From the IMG/VR virus record IMGVR_UViG_3300025201_000015, positions 1-37,950 of that record: a DNA stretch of 37,950 nt; one strand, written 5' to 3'. Below, one piece after another: positions 8,293-16,509 of the stretch (the first letter of the stretch is position 1; each line of letters starts with the position of its first letter). A model generated the notes under the pieces. The model was not told where the DNA came from, ran no database searches, and worked only from the letters and a program-made list of their open reading frames with translations. Both the position numbers and the translations under genes were made by a program. The DNA comes from a virus.

Positions 8293-8683
8293 TCCAGCAG
8301 CTCTCCGAATTGATGCGTGTGAGGATCAGGCCCCTGCGGGCCTTGGCGGCCCAGAGGCCCGGTTCGATGCAGAGCGCGAGAACGCGCCAGCGAGGACAGA
8401 TGATGCCGAGGGCGCCGGGCCGCTCTCCCGCCGATATGAGGCCGGCAGCGCGCGCCTGGGACTGCCACATGGGCGTGAAGCCGCCCCGCGCCCGGATCAG
8501 TGCCAGCGCGCTCCTGCGGTCGTGGTACTGGCCGCGCAGCCCCACCATCAGGTCAAGGCCGGTCAGCGCTTCGAAGGCGGCACAGGCGGTCACGCTGCAG
8601 TCGCTTGCGCCCTCCCAGCCGAAACGCCCCGCCATCGCCTCCGCCGCCGCCTCGAAGGCCGCGTCAGGGGTTATTCCGGCCAC
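8285..8683 (-). CDS. DUF6950 (NlpC/P60-like) tail protein
   Basis: A 132-aa protein with the pattern of the DUF6950 family: FGWEGASDCSVTACAAFEALTG (about residues 21-42), a short GLRGQYHDRRSALALIRARGG block, and a C-terminal part with CPRWRVLALC. Members sit just before the J-like protein in siphophages and resemble NlpC/P60 cysteine peptidases. The Cys in DCS is the candidate nucleophile, and a role in cutting peptidoglycan or assembling the tail tip is inferred. It overlaps both neighbours by 8 to 13 bp. Confidence 0.7.
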   Translation of the reverse strand: MAGITPDAAFEAAAEAMAGRFGWEGASDCSVTACAAFEALTGLDLMVGLRGQYHDRRSALALIRARGGFTPMWQSQARAAGLISAGERPGALGIICPRWRVLALCIEPGLWAAKARRGLILTRINSESCWNA

Positions 8684-9252
8684 CTCAGCCGCCCGGCTTC
8701 GCGCTCGGAATTGACCAGCAGTCGACCACCCGTATCGCCCGGGTAGGCCGCGCTCTGGTCCTCGTGGCTGTGGCTCGCCGAGAAGGTGGACCGCTGCGAC
8801 GGCCCGGAGATCAGCGGCAGCTGCACCCCCCGCGAGTATCCCAGCGCCATGAACTCGGTGACATCGCGCGCCCCGTTGATCACCCCGGAAAAGATCCGGA
8901 ACGGCTCGCCGATCAGCGTGTTGCCGTCGCGCTCGGTCACCACCCCAAAATAGAAGGTGGCCTCGGCCCCCCGGCCATCGGTCTCGAGATAGGTGTCGAG
9001 ATCATCCCCGAGGCCCAGAAGCGCAAAGGACGCCTCCTGCGCGGCCATGCCGAACTCGTCAGAGGGCAACCGGATGTCGGAGACATTACCGATCCCGGTC
9101 CAGCTCTGGCTGTTCCAGCTGATCGTGCCCCGGTTGCCGTGGGCGTAGATCGGATCGCCCGGCCAGTCGATGAAGTACATCACCACCGGGTTGAAGCCGG
9201 CCGGGTCGCAGATCTCGGCGTAGGTGTCCGGGTGGATATCCCGCTCTACCAC
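8671..9252 (-). CDS. Tail tip protein (minor tail protein)
   Basis: A 193-aa beta-rich protein between the upstream tail protein and the DUF6950 gene. Motifs such as VVMYFIDWPGDPIYAHGNRGTI and FGVVTERDGNTLIGEPFRIFSG resemble the small tail-tip proteins (lambda gpL-like position, DUF2163-like in other alphaproteobacterial phages). It likely forms part of the ring that links the tail tube to the J-like protein. The order tape measure, two small tip proteins, DUF6950, J-like supports the role. The exact family is not certain. Confidence 0.6.
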   Translation of the reverse strand: MVERDIHPDTYAEICDPAGFNPVVMYFIDWPGDPIYAHGNRGTISWNSQSWTGIGNVSDIRLPSDEFGMAAQEASFALLGLGDDLDTYLETDGRGAEATFYFGVVTERDGNTLIGEPFRIFSGVINGARDVTEFMALGYSRGVQLPLISGPSQRSTFSASHSHEDQSAAYPGDTGGRLLVNSEREAGRLRWPE

Positions 9253-10016
9253 GGATCGACCTCGACGAAGCCGCCAACCTCATCGGCGAAAACCTCGCGG
9301 AAAGACCACTTGTATGACCAGCCTCCAGAGACCGGCTGCACCGCGCGGGGAAGCTCACCGACCGGGAGAAAGACGCCTGTGTCGCGCGTCCCGATATTTA
9401 CGCGGGCGGAGGTGTAGGATTGCGTCAGCTCATCGCCGAAAATTCGGATGTCTGCCGCGCCATCGCCATCCGTGATGGCCTCGGTCATGACCATCACGGT
9501 TTCTCCAGTGACGTCATCCACGTCGGCAAAGAGGGTCAGGAACTGGCCTGGCAAAGCGATCCGCGTATTGGCAGGCGCACCAGTGATCGAGACGACATCA
9601 AATCCGTCGGCGTCCGTACCGGTGGTGCCCCAGATCAGCCTTCCGGTGTACCAGTAGAGGTCTGTGCCACCCGCCGTCCAATCCAGATCAATTTCATCAT
9701 CGGTCCAAGTCAGCCGGGTCGATCTCGCCTGATCCGCGATGGCATTTTGATGCACGAAGTAATTGACAGGGTAACTTTGCAGACGCACCGCATGCCGCCC
9801 CGCCAGCAACCGCTTCAGCACCTCCATGTAGCCGGCACCATCCTGCCCCGTACCGAGACCAGGCACCACCAGAGTGGCCAGCCGCCGCGATCGGCCGGCC
9901 GCAGATCGGAACACGGCCCCGGTAATGGCAGAGCGACTCTCCTGCACCGGATCGTCGCGCGTCCATTCGGCACCAACGACGTCGACGGGTGGCCAGTTAT
10001 AGACGTTGATGCTCAT
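9246..10016 (-). CDS. Tail protein following the tape measure
   Basis: A 256-aa protein, first gene after the tape measure (overlap 4 bp), the position of the distal tail protein in many siphophages. It has a hydrophilic, beta-rich composition with repeated Trp/Thr/Asp-rich strands (LTWTDDEIDLDWTAGGTDLYWY near residues 103-124) and no membrane segment. It probably forms the distal tail hub. I do not recognise a precise family; the role is inferred from gene order. Confidence 0.6.
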   Translation of the reverse strand: MSINVYNWPPVDVVGAEWTRDDPVQESRSAITGAVFRSAAGRSRRLATLVVPGLGTGQDGAGYMEVLKRLLAGRHAVRLQSYPVNYFVHQNAIADQARSTRLTWTDDEIDLDWTAGGTDLYWYTGRLIWGTTGTDADGFDVVSITGAPANTRIALPGQFLTLFADVDDVTGETVMVMTEAITDGDGAADIRIFGDELTQSYTSARVNIGTRDTGVFLPVGELPRAVQPVSGGWSYKWSFREVFADEVGGFVEVDPW

Positions 10017-12172
10017 CGAATTGGCACCTCGCCCGCCCGCTTGTATGTGGCTCCCACCGACGCCTTGACGATGCCAGGCGTGGCCCGGCGAACCTCGCTC
10101 TTGGCAGATTGCGCACTGACGCGCTCGATCTTGGCATCGAGATTGCCGTTGTCGTCAAAGAAGACCCGCACGTTCGTCTCACCCCCTGCCATCGCCCGGT
10201 TGGGGATGATCCGCGCCGGGCCCACGACAGGCTCTGGACCCGCTTCACCCGCGATGCCCCACTGACCTGCGCCCAGAACGCCGCCATCGGCGAAGAACCC
10301 CTTGAACGCGCCAAAGAGCCCGCTGAGCAAGCCGCCGCCGCTTCCGCCGCCAGTAAAGAGCCCGGAGATCAGTTGCTTGATGCCGCTGGAAATCAGGTCC
10401 TGCGCGATTTGCTGGAAGACACCGCGCAGCGCCTCTCCCATGTTGCGCCCCTGGACGATCGCGCCCGCCAGTGCACCGGAGATGCTGTCAATCGCCTGGG
10501 TGACCTTCTGGAACACCGGCGACTTCGTTTCCTTGTCGAAGGCTCCCGTGACCTGCGCAGCCGCTTCCTCGGCAGCGGACACCGCGGCACCAACATTGCC
10601 CGAGATGCCCACTGCGGCACCGGCCATCAGCTCATGACCGATCTCGGCGAAGACCCGGGAAGGCGACTTGACACCGAACACGCCCTTGGTGGCGTCAATC
10701 AGACCGGTCATCTTGGCCATCACGTCGGCCTTGAAGGTTTCCCACCGCTCGGCGATGCCTGCCTTGATGCCCTCGATGAGCTGGGTGCCGATCTCCTTCG
10801 CCTTCTCCAGAGCCTGCGCCGCTACATCCTTGATCGCCACCCAGAGCTTCGACCCGAGATCGGCAATCACCGCAGGGATCTCGAACAACATCGACCGGAT
10901 GCCGGCCGCGATCGACTTCATCACCGCCATGCCGGCTGAGACGAACTCAGGCAGCATCGTCTTGATCGCCTGGACCGCAAAACCGAGGTTCTGGGAGATC
11001 ATCTCGCCAAGGGTGGAAAAGACCGTCTTGATGCTTTCCAGGGCTCCGGCAAGATCACCGTTAAACAGCGCCGTGATGGCGTTGATGGTCTCGGTCACCA
11101 CCGTCTTGATCTGGCCGAACCGCTCGGTGGCCAATGTCTTCAGACCGTCCCAGGCCTGGCCGAGCAGATTCGCCGCATCGGCCAGGATCGGAAAGCGGGA
11201 CTTGAGCGTGTCCCAGTTCGCCACGACATAGGCCGCAGCCCCCGCCAGCGCAGAAAATCCCAGCACCACCAACCCCACCGGAGAGGCCAGCGCGGCAAGC
11301 CCGGTCGCGATAAAGCCCAACGCGATCGCGAGCGGCCCGATCGCCGCCGCCACCGTCGCCGCAGCGGCGGCAAAGCGCTGCTGCTGCGGGGTGAGCTGGC
11401 TGAACCAGGCACCCATGTCGGCGATGGCTTCCGCGACCCGTTTCAGTGTGGGCGCCAGCGCGACGGCAAGCTGGTTGCCGAGACCCTTGACCACCAGGCC
11501 AATGGCGCTCAGCGCATCGTTGGCCTCTTCGATCTGGTCGGCCTCGATTTCGGTGACCGCCAGCCCGAACCGTTCGATCTCGGCATTCGCCGCTGCGATG
11601 GTCGCGGGATCGAGGCGCGCCGCCACCAGCCCCGCCCGGTCGCCGAAGATGGTGGCAGCCACTGCCGCCTGTTCGGCCACCGGGATGTTCTCGGCGATGG
11701 CCGTGTTGATCGCGGAGATGCGCTCATCGAGATTCATCTCGGACAGGGTCTCAGCCGACAGCCCGAGGCGCGCCAGCGACTTGGCCGCGGGGCCCGCGCC
11801 GGTGGCCGCCTGGCTCAACCGCTTGGTCAGCTGCCGACCGATCTGCTCAAGCTCGCCGGTCGAGACGCCCGCCCGGTCGGCCGCACGGGCCAGAACCTGC
11901 ATCGACTTGGTCGAGGTCCCGAGCGACTGCGCCATCTTGGATTGCGCGTCGATCGTTTGCATCGAAGACCGCAACGCTGCCCCGCCCATCGCCACGATCG
12001 GCAGGGTCGCGCGGGTGGTCATCTTCTTGCCCACCGACTGCATCTTGGCAGCCGCGCGCGAGAGCGACCGCTGCAGCCCGCTCATCGAAGCCTGAGCCCG
12101 CTTCGCCCCCTTTTCGAATGCCGCGCTGTCGAGCGACAGCAGGGCGCGCAGGGCGCCGATCTCAATTGCCAT
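10013..12172 (-). CDS. Tail tape measure protein
   Basis: A 719-aa protein starting with the common tape-measure opening (RALLSLDSAAFEKGAKRAQASMSGLQ, about residues 8-33). Long Ala-rich helices follow, then a hydrophobic block near residues 270-320 (IGPLAIALGFIATGLAALASP) and a Gly-rich C-terminal segment (GGGSGGGLLSGLFGAFKGFF near residues 620-640). It sets tail length: at about 0.15 nm per residue, 719 residues predict a tail near 108 nm. It overlaps the frameshifted chaperone gene by 11 bp, as in lambda. Confidence 0.9.
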   Translation of the reverse strand: MAIEIGALRALLSLDSAAFEKGAKRAQASMSGLQRSLSRAAAKMQSVGKKMTTRATLPIVAMGGAALRSSMQTIDAQSKMAQSLGTSTKSMQVLARAADRAGVSTGELEQIGRQLTKRLSQAATGAGPAAKSLARLGLSAETLSEMNLDERISAINTAIAENIPVAEQAAVAATIFGDRAGLVAARLDPATIAAANAEIERFGLAVTEIEADQIEEANDALSAIGLVVKGLGNQLAVALAPTLKRVAEAIADMGAWFSQLTPQQQRFAAAAATVAAAIGPLAIALGFIATGLAALASPVGLVVLGFSALAGAAAYVVANWDTLKSRFPILADAANLLGQAWDGLKTLATERFGQIKTVVTETINAITALFNGDLAGALESIKTVFSTLGEMISQNLGFAVQAIKTMLPEFVSAGMAVMKSIAAGIRSMLFEIPAVIADLGSKLWVAIKDVAAQALEKAKEIGTQLIEGIKAGIAERWETFKADVMAKMTGLIDATKGVFGVKSPSRVFAEIGHELMAGAAVGISGNVGAAVSAAEEAAAQVTGAFDKETKSPVFQKVTQAIDSISGALAGAIVQGRNMGEALRGVFQQIAQDLISSGIKQLISGLFTGGGSGGGLLSGLFGAFKGFFADGGVLGAGQWGIAGEAGPEPVVGPARIIPNRAMAGGETNVRVFFDDNGNLDAKIERVSAQSAKSEVRRATPGIVKASVGATYKRAGEVPIR

Positions 12173-12796
12173 TGGCCGTCCTCGCTGCCATTGCCTTCAT
12201 CCAGGCCCGCACATAGGCGCGGTCCGCCTCCCCGCCCCGCGCTGAACCCGCCTCGGCAACACCGGGATCATCGGGCATGTCGTTCGGATCGTGATAGGCG
12301 TAACGGGTGTATTGCGCGTTGAGCCAGGCCAGCCGCGCATCGCGCCGCATCGCCGCGCCGATAATGATCGTGGCCTCGCGCAGGGTGACCCGCGCGAAGG
12401 CCTCAGGGTCCTGACCCGCCAGGACCCACTCGCCCAGCCGGGCAGACCAGTCTATTTTTTCCGGCCTGCCCGCGGGCGGTTTTTTGCCGCGCTTCCGGGC
12501 TCTGCCTTTGCTTCGGGAAAAGCCTTTTCAGCGGCCTCACCGATGGCATCGCCGGCGGCTTCGAGACCGATCTCGTCGATCAGCGCCGCCGCATCAGCGT
12601 CCGACGCGCCGGCGCCGTCATCCATCATTTCAGCAAGGATGCGTACCAGCACCGAAACCCGGGGGTTGCCTTCCAGACCCGAGAAAATCTCCTGCAGGGA
12701 CTGATCGAAGCGATCCTCGAGCGCCATCATTGCGCGGGTGGTCAGACGAAGACGCTGGCCACCCGCGCCGGCTTTGAGTTCCACCGAACTGATCAT
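12162..12796 (-). CDS. Tail assembly chaperone, long form made by -1 frameshift (G-T type)
   Basis: The 114-aa chaperone ORF ends CGG AAA AAA TAG. Slipping back one base on the A run continues ATA GAC TGG and stays open for 97 further codons to the stop at 12162, giving a fusion of about 211 aa (sequence shown directly; the frameshift is inferred). The second part has only a late internal ATG at 12350 with no clear ribosome-binding site, as expected if it is normally reached by frameshifting. Position directly before the tape measure matches lambda G/GT, where the extension recruits tail tube protein to the tape measure. Confidence 0.7.
12452..12463 (-). other. Programmed frameshift site (CGG AAA AAA TAG)
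   Basis: Six A residues on the minus strand (12455-12460) directly followed by the stop codon TAG. A lysine tRNA on AAA can re-pair one base back with a perfect match, after which the ribosome reads ATA instead of the stop. Confidence 0.65.
12452..12796 (-). CDS. Tail assembly chaperone, short form (G type)
   Basis: A 114-aa acidic helical protein (RLTTRAMMALEDRF near residues 16-29; long Ala/Glu/Asp stretch 60-95) ending in a basic tail (KNRPRAGRKK). It overlaps the tail tube gene by 4 bp and precedes the tape measure, the position of tail assembly chaperones that coat the tape measure during tail building. The A6 run immediately before its TAG is the probable slippery site for the longer form. 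Confidence 0.75.
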   Translation of the reverse strand: MISSVELKAGAGGQRLRLTTRAMMALEDRFDQSLQEIFSGLEGNPRVSVLVRILAEMMDDGAGASDADAAALIDEIGLEAAGDAIGEAAEKAFPEAKAEPGSAAKNRPRAGRKK

Positions 12797-13236
12797 GCCG
12801 CGGCGGTCCCCTTGGTGAAGGTCACGCCACCGCTGGTGCGTACCACAAGGTTGAGGGCGATGATGTCACCGACCGAGTTGGTCTCGAGTTGGGGCGTGAC
12901 ATAGCCTGTGAAGGCAAAGACGTCGCCAGAGCTCTGACCGCTTTCGAGCGGCATCGTGGTCTGGAAATAGACGAGCGTGCCGTTGGTCTTGTAGCCATTG
13001 GCCGTCTCGTATGCGTCGCTGGAATAGCCGCAGGGGATGGTGATCTCGCCGGCATCCTTCAGGCCCGGAATGTACTCACGATAGCCATTCGGGCTTTCCA
13101 GGTGGGTGGCCTCCTGGAACTCGACCTGGTCCTCGGGCACGGCGATGGCCTTGCACTCGGGAATGTCGGCCCAGGTCGAGCCGTCGGTGCCCCATTCGCT
13201 GGTGGCCCCGTAGACAATACGCTGGTTTGTCGCCAT
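12793..13236 (-). CDS. Major tail tube protein
   Basis: A 147-aa beta-rich protein (VYGATSEWGTDGSTWADIP near residues 8-26; FTGYVTPQLETNSVGDIIALNLVVRTSGG near 108-136) with the size and pattern of siphophage tail tube proteins, which stack as hexamer rings round the tape measure. It lies between the tail completion genes and the chaperones, as expected. Its ATG follows AAAAGGAG 8 bp upstream, a strong ribosome-binding site in keeping with a highly made structural protein. Confidence 0.8.
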   Translation of the reverse strand: MATNQRIVYGATSEWGTDGSTWADIPECKAIAVPEDQVEFQEATHLESPNGYREYIPGLKDAGEITIPCGYSSDAYETANGYKTNGTLVYFQTTMPLESGQSSGDVFAFTGYVTPQLETNSVGDIIALNLVVRTSGGVTFTKGTAAA

Positions 13237-13284
13237 GGCGATTACTCCTTTTCAGCGATTTCGGTAAGCCGGGTGCCCCGGCAG

Positions 13285-13638
13285 TCAGTCCCGATGGGTG
13301 ATCGAGAAGGTCAGCGAGACGCGCTGCAACAGCTCCGCGTCCCGGTCGTTCGTGTCGCGCACGGCCTCAAGAAAGGCGCCCTGGATGGTGCCACCCTGGT
13401 AGCCTTCGAGAGCCTCGCGAATGTCATCGGCAGCGCCCCCGGCTTGGGAAGCTGTGCGCCCGTAGCAGTCGATCTGCACCCGGCTTTGCATCAGCCCGGT
13501 GCCTTCGAGGTGCATGTCGCGGATGCCGGAGACCCGGAAGAGCGCGGCCCTGGGCAAGCCGTCATCGTCGCCCAGTGTCCCCCAGGTCACCGGGAAGCTC
13601 ACCGAGGCCTGCAACAGGGTGATGATCTCCGCTCTCAT
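13285..13638 (-). CDS. Tail completion protein (DUF3168, gp17-like)
   Basis: A 117-aa protein. Pattern: N-terminal MRAEIITLLQAS, then FRVSGIRDMHLEGTGLMQSRVQIDCYGRTASQA (about residues 34-66) and a C-terminal strand VSLTFSITHRD. Tail completion proteins of the DUF3168 family open with a helix, have a central strand set leading to an RVQID-type strand, and end with a similar strand. It would cap the tail at the head-proximal end. It overlaps the next upstream gene by 4 bp. Confidence 0.7.
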   Translation of the reverse strand: MRAEIITLLQASVSFPVTWGTLGDDDGLPRAALFRVSGIRDMHLEGTGLMQSRVQIDCYGRTASQAGGAADDIREALEGYQGGTIQGAFLEAVRDTNDRDAELLQRVSLTFSITHRD

Positions 13639-13874
13639 TCCGCTTTCACCAAGCGATAGCCGTGCGCATCTGCTGCGGCTTCAAGCGTGGTCAAGTCCAG
13701 CAAGGGATGGGCCAGGACATCCACAACCTGAGTCATCACCGAAATCTCGGCGACCACTACAGCATTGGGCTCCATCCTCAGGTTCAGAGACGTGACGCCC
13801 TCAATGGGCTCGCCGGTTTCAGTCGTGATCGCCACGCCCGAACTCATGATGCTCTCGCCTTTGATCCGGATCAT
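13635..13874 (-). CDS. Small head-tail region protein, unknown
   Basis: A 79-aa protein of beta-rich character (VAITTETGEPIEGVTSLNLRME near residues 13-34). An internal Met at residue 10 (MSSGVAITT) could be the true start. It sits between the gp10-like and DUF3168 genes, overlapping the latter by 4 bp. I do not recognise the family; a role in the head-tail joint is suggested only by neighbours. Confidence 0.55.
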   Translation of the reverse strand: MIRIKGESIMSSGVAITTETGEPIEGVTSLNLRMEPNAVVVAEISVMTQVVDVLAHPLLDLTTLEAAADAHGYRLVKAE

Positions 13875-13877
13875 GCC

Positions 13878-14348
13878 TTACCCCTTGGCTGCTTTCTTGG
13901 CGCGCCGCGCCATGGTTTTCTCGATCTCATCCCAGAGCCGCTGCCCGAGGCTTTCGAGCATCTGGCCCTTTCGCGCATCCCACGCGGGCTGCAGCATTGG
14001 CGTCGGCGAAACCGCCCCGACGTATTTGCCGGACTTGTGGGCGCGCGGCCCGGTCCCGAACTCGATAAGGTGCGCTTCCGGCGTGCCACCACGGCCGCCG
14101 GGCGCACCGACGAACATGTTGACGATCGAACGCCCCTTGGCGGGTTGCGGCTGGCTGCGCGAGAGGCTCGACGTGATCCGGAACACGTCGTCAGCGCCGC
14201 CCGGCCAGAACACGTTTGCCAAGTCGGCCACCGGCTGCAGCTCCTTCTTCAGAGCACGCCGCGCCACCCCCTTCGCCGTTCCGGCGGGGATCTGCGCCAG
14301 GGCCTTTTCGATCTCTCGCAGCCCGGTTACCTTCATCGTCACAGACAT
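13878..14348 (-). CDS. HK97 gp10-like head-tail joining protein
   Basis: A 156-aa protein with the HK97-gp10 pattern: N-terminal VTGLREIEKALAQIP (about residues 7-21), RALKKELQPVADLA, and the conserved FGTGPRAHKSGK and PMLQPAWDARKGQML blocks (about residues 97-133), ending in a basic tail. Gp10 proteins join the tail to the head connector. The start at 14348 (or the inner Met5) lies 14 bp from the start of a plus-strand gene, so here the leftward operon is interrupted by a gene facing the other way. Confidence 0.8.
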   Translation of the reverse strand: MSVTMKVTGLREIEKALAQIPAGTAKGVARRALKKELQPVADLANVFWPGGADDVFRITSSLSRSQPQPAKGRSIVNMFVGAPGGRGGTPEAHLIEFGTGPRAHKSGKYVGAVSPTPMLQPAWDARKGQMLESLGQRLWDEIEKTMARRAKKAAKG

Positions 14349-14362
14349 TTCAGGAGCCCCAT

Positions 14363-14686
14363 TTGCGACATCTTGCTTTCCTTGCAGTCCTGGCCACGCC
14401 GGTCGCTGCCGACTATTCGGACCACCCGCTGGTCGAGCTTTTCACCGTCGCCCCTTGCACCGAGGCAATCGCCACGATCGACCAAGACGTCGGAGCCGCC
14501 GGAGACTTCAAGGCGGTTGGCCTCGCGATCGGCCGTCAAGGCGCCGCTTGGGGCACCGTGCTCGGCTTCGATACCGCGCTTGGCGGTCTGCAGGGCGATG
14601 AAGAAACCACGCTGATCCGCCTTCGCAAGGCCTGCGCCGAATCTCCGGAAACCCCGGCGGCGGACTTGCTGATGTCCTTTAACTGA
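14363..14686 (+). CDS. Small exported protein on the opposite strand (moron)
   Basis: A 107-aa protein read from a TTG start at 14363, 6 bp after a clean AGGAG (14352-14356). Residues 1-16 (MRHLAFLAVLATPVAA) form a Sec signal peptide with a cleavage site ending in Ala-x-Ala-like VAA, leaving a mature protein of about 91 aa with two Cys (APC and KAC) that could form a disulfide. It probably acts in the periplasm. It runs against the head-tail operon and overlaps the neighbouring connector stop by 8 bp. Family not recognised; small exported phage proteins in such positions are often superinfection-exclusion factors, which is inference. The mature part is hydrophilic and lacks a lipobox. Confidence 0.65.
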   Translation: MRHLAFLAVLATPVAADYSDHPLVELFTVAPCTEAIATIDQDVGAAGDFKAVGLAIGRQGAAWGTVLGFDTALGGLQGDEETTLIRLRKACAESPETPAADLLMSFN

Positions 14687-15065
14687 CCACCGGCCCCTCG
14701 ACCGTGAGCCAGACGTTGCCGCGATCGGTGATCGCGTCGACGTTGGTGATGTTGTACCGCGTACCTGGCAAGCTGTCGGCTCCCTCGCCCGAGGGCCAGC
14801 CACGGCGAACGTCTCGCATCCGGTAGCCTGTCGTGATCGCGCGCGCCGCTTCGCATTGACGGATGCGGATCTTGAATACCTGCCGCCCGGCATTCCGCGC
14901 GGCCTGCACCACCTCGTCGCCCTTCTGGAAGATGAACTCTGCCATGGCGAGGTGCGCCTCGGAGTACGCCGTCACCGGCTCGCCGAGATCGTTGCGCGTC
15001 ACCGTCGGTTCATCAAAGGCCACCTTTTGCGCCAGTGCCGCCGCACCCGAGCCGCGCGCTCTCAC
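14679..15065 (-). CDS. Head closure protein (head-tail adaptor)
   Basis: A 128-aa protein with the shape of phage head closure proteins of the SPP1 gp16/HK97 gp9 type: FDEPTVTRNDLGEPVTAYSEAHLAMAEFI (about residues 17-45) and a C-terminal RYNITNVDAITDRGNVWLTVEG (about 102-123). These close the connector after DNA packaging. It overlaps its upstream neighbour by 4 bp, and the next leftward gene (gp10-like) lies beyond the inserted plus-strand gene. Confidence 0.75.
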   Translation of the reverse strand: MRARGSGAAALAQKVAFDEPTVTRNDLGEPVTAYSEAHLAMAEFIFQKGDEVVQAARNAGRQVFKIRIRQCEAARAITTGYRMRDVRRGWPSGEGADSLPGTRYNITNVDAITDRGNVWLTVEGPVVS

Positions 15066-15658
15066 AACATCCTCCGGTAGCGGGCCAGCAGCGCCGAGAT
15101 CGTCAACGGCACTTCGCTCATTCCGCCAGCAACGACCGCAGGGCGGTTGTCAAACCAATGGCCGGCCAGCATGATCATCGCGGTGCGCAGCCCCTTGGGA
15201 ACGGCCCCGGCCGTCGCGCCGCCGCCGGTCATCGTGATGGTCACCGGGTAGAGCTCCGTGCCCAGCTCCGGCAGGGTCACCCCGTCGGCCCAGGTCAGCT
15301 CAGGCCGTGCCGATCCGGCACCGAGATCGCCCAAGCCCTCGAGGTCATAGGCATCGGCGGACAGCGCCTGACTGTCGCCCGCGGTATCCGTGTAGCTGAT
15401 CGAGACCGCGCTCAGCGGCTCAAGTGGCAACGCCAGCCCGCCAGTTGGCCAGGACGCAAGCTCGAGCGTCCAGACCTGCTCGCAGATCACCCGGCCGAGG
15501 ATCCCCGAGGGACCGTCGAGAAACTCGGTCACCGCGCCGATCAGCATCGCGATCAGGTTATCGCGCTCGGTGTCGTCGCCGAGGATCGACAGGTATGCCT
15601 TCACTTCGGCCGTCGTGATCGCCTCGATCTCCGGCTCGGTGACCCGTGTCAGACGCAT
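15062..15658 (-). CDS. Head-tail connector protein (gp6-like)
   Basis: A 198-aa protein. The N-terminal helices (EAITTAEVKAYLSILGDDTERDNLIAMLIGAVTEFLD, about residues 12-48) and C-terminal helix pair (LRTAMIMLAGHWFDNRPAV near 161-179) are the classic pattern of HK97 gp6-like adaptor proteins that sit under the portal. A beta-rich middle section separates them. Overlaps the head closure gene by 4 bp. Confidence 0.8.
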   Translation of the reverse strand: MRLTRVTEPEIEAITTAEVKAYLSILGDDTERDNLIAMLIGAVTEFLDGPSGILGRVICEQVWTLELASWPTGGLALPLEPLSAVSISYTDTAGDSQALSADAYDLEGLGDLGAGSARPELTWADGVTLPELGTELYPVTITMTGGGATAGAVPKGLRTAMIMLAGHWFDNRPAVVAGGMSEVPLTISALLARYRRML

Positions 15659-15659
15659 G

Positions 15660-16043
15660 TCAGGCGTTCACCTCGGCGCTGGCCTGCATCAACGACCAGA
15701 CGGCATCTCGCTCGGCAGCCGTCACTGGCTCACGCTGCATTCCCGCGGGAATGCCTTCGAGCATCAGTGCATTGATGGCATCGACTTCGGGCTTGCCCGA
15801 CTGGGTGAAGTCATCTTCGCCCAGCTCGGCGATGACAGCCGCGATGACTTCCTTGCGCTCGCTCAGTTCAAGCACTTGGTCCGTTTCGTCCTCGGGCGCC
15901 GGGGCTTGATCCTCGATCGGCACAGCGTCGGGATCGACGGCGAAGCCTTGCGCGATCAGCGCGTCAGCCTCGGCCTTCGCAAAACCAGCCCGCTCACCGG
16001 GCTGGTACATGCGATAGGTCTTCAGGAAGCGGACCACCTTCAT
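15660..16043 (-). CDS. Capsid-region protein, unknown
   Basis: A 127-aa protein starting VVRFLKTYRMYQPGERAGFAKAEADALIAQGFA (residues 3-35), a block seen in many small phage proteins next to the capsid genes, followed by an acidic, low-complexity stretch (EDQAPAPEDETDQ) and a helical tail. It overlaps the next upstream gene by 4 bp. Function is not established; it could be a head-assembly accessory. Confidence 0.6.
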   Translation of the reverse strand: MKVVRFLKTYRMYQPGERAGFAKAEADALIAQGFAVDPDAVPIEDQAPAPEDETDQVLELSERKEVIAAVIAELGEDDFTQSGKPEVDAINALMLEGIPAGMQREPVTAAERDAVWSLMQASAEVNA

Positions 16044-16492
16044 TGCGGCAGGCGATCCATGCCGCCGCAGACGACGACAGCTGCCAGAGCCGCCGTATCG
16101 GTGCCCGACGCGCTGAGATCGGGCGTCAGGTCGGCGCGCACGTAGCGCCCTGCCGCCAGGAGGTTCAGGTCGATCTCCGCGATCCCGGCTTCGGTCGAGC
16201 CGCCGGTGTCGCCGGTGGCCAGCACCACAGTGCCGGTCTTCAGGACGGTGGCGTCGGACAGGTCCGATTCCGCACCGCTCTCGACCGAATAGGTCAGAGA
16301 CAGCGTCTCGTCTTCGGCGAGGGTGGCGGTATAGCTCACCGCCAGCACGCCGCTTGTCGGCGAACCGATCGAGAGCCGGTCGAAGATCGTGCCGGTCACC
16401 TCGGTTGCATCGCCGGAGCCCCCGGCGGTGGCGGCGATATTTGCGCCGACGCGCATCACCTTGATCACATCGCCGATATTGCGAATGTCCAT
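16040..16492 (-). CDS. Putative capsid decoration/cement protein
   Basis: A 150-aa beta-strand-rich protein in the position of a decoration protein, directly after the major capsid gene. Strands such as IFDRLSIGSP, VLAVSYTATLAEDETLSLTYSVESG and AGRYVRADLTPDLSASG resemble small beta-sandwich cement proteins of the Bbp16 type that bind capsid surfaces. Identification is based on fold pattern and position. A GC-rich hairpin separates it from the capsid gene. Confidence 0.55.
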   Translation of the reverse strand: MDIRNIGDVIKVMRVGANIAATAGGSGDATEVTGTIFDRLSIGSPTSGVLAVSYTATLAEDETLSLTYSVESGAESDLSDATVLKTGTVVLATGDTGGSTEAGIAEIDLNLLAAGRYVRADLTPDLSASGTDTAALAAVVVCGGMDRLPQ

Positions 16493-16509
16493 GTCGTTTC
16501 TCCTCAGGG

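Noticed and set aside
6562-8313. 583-codon open frame on the plus strand opposite the J-like tail gene
   Set aside because: Arg/Gly/Asp-rich product with no domain; it mirrors a GC-rich coding strand.
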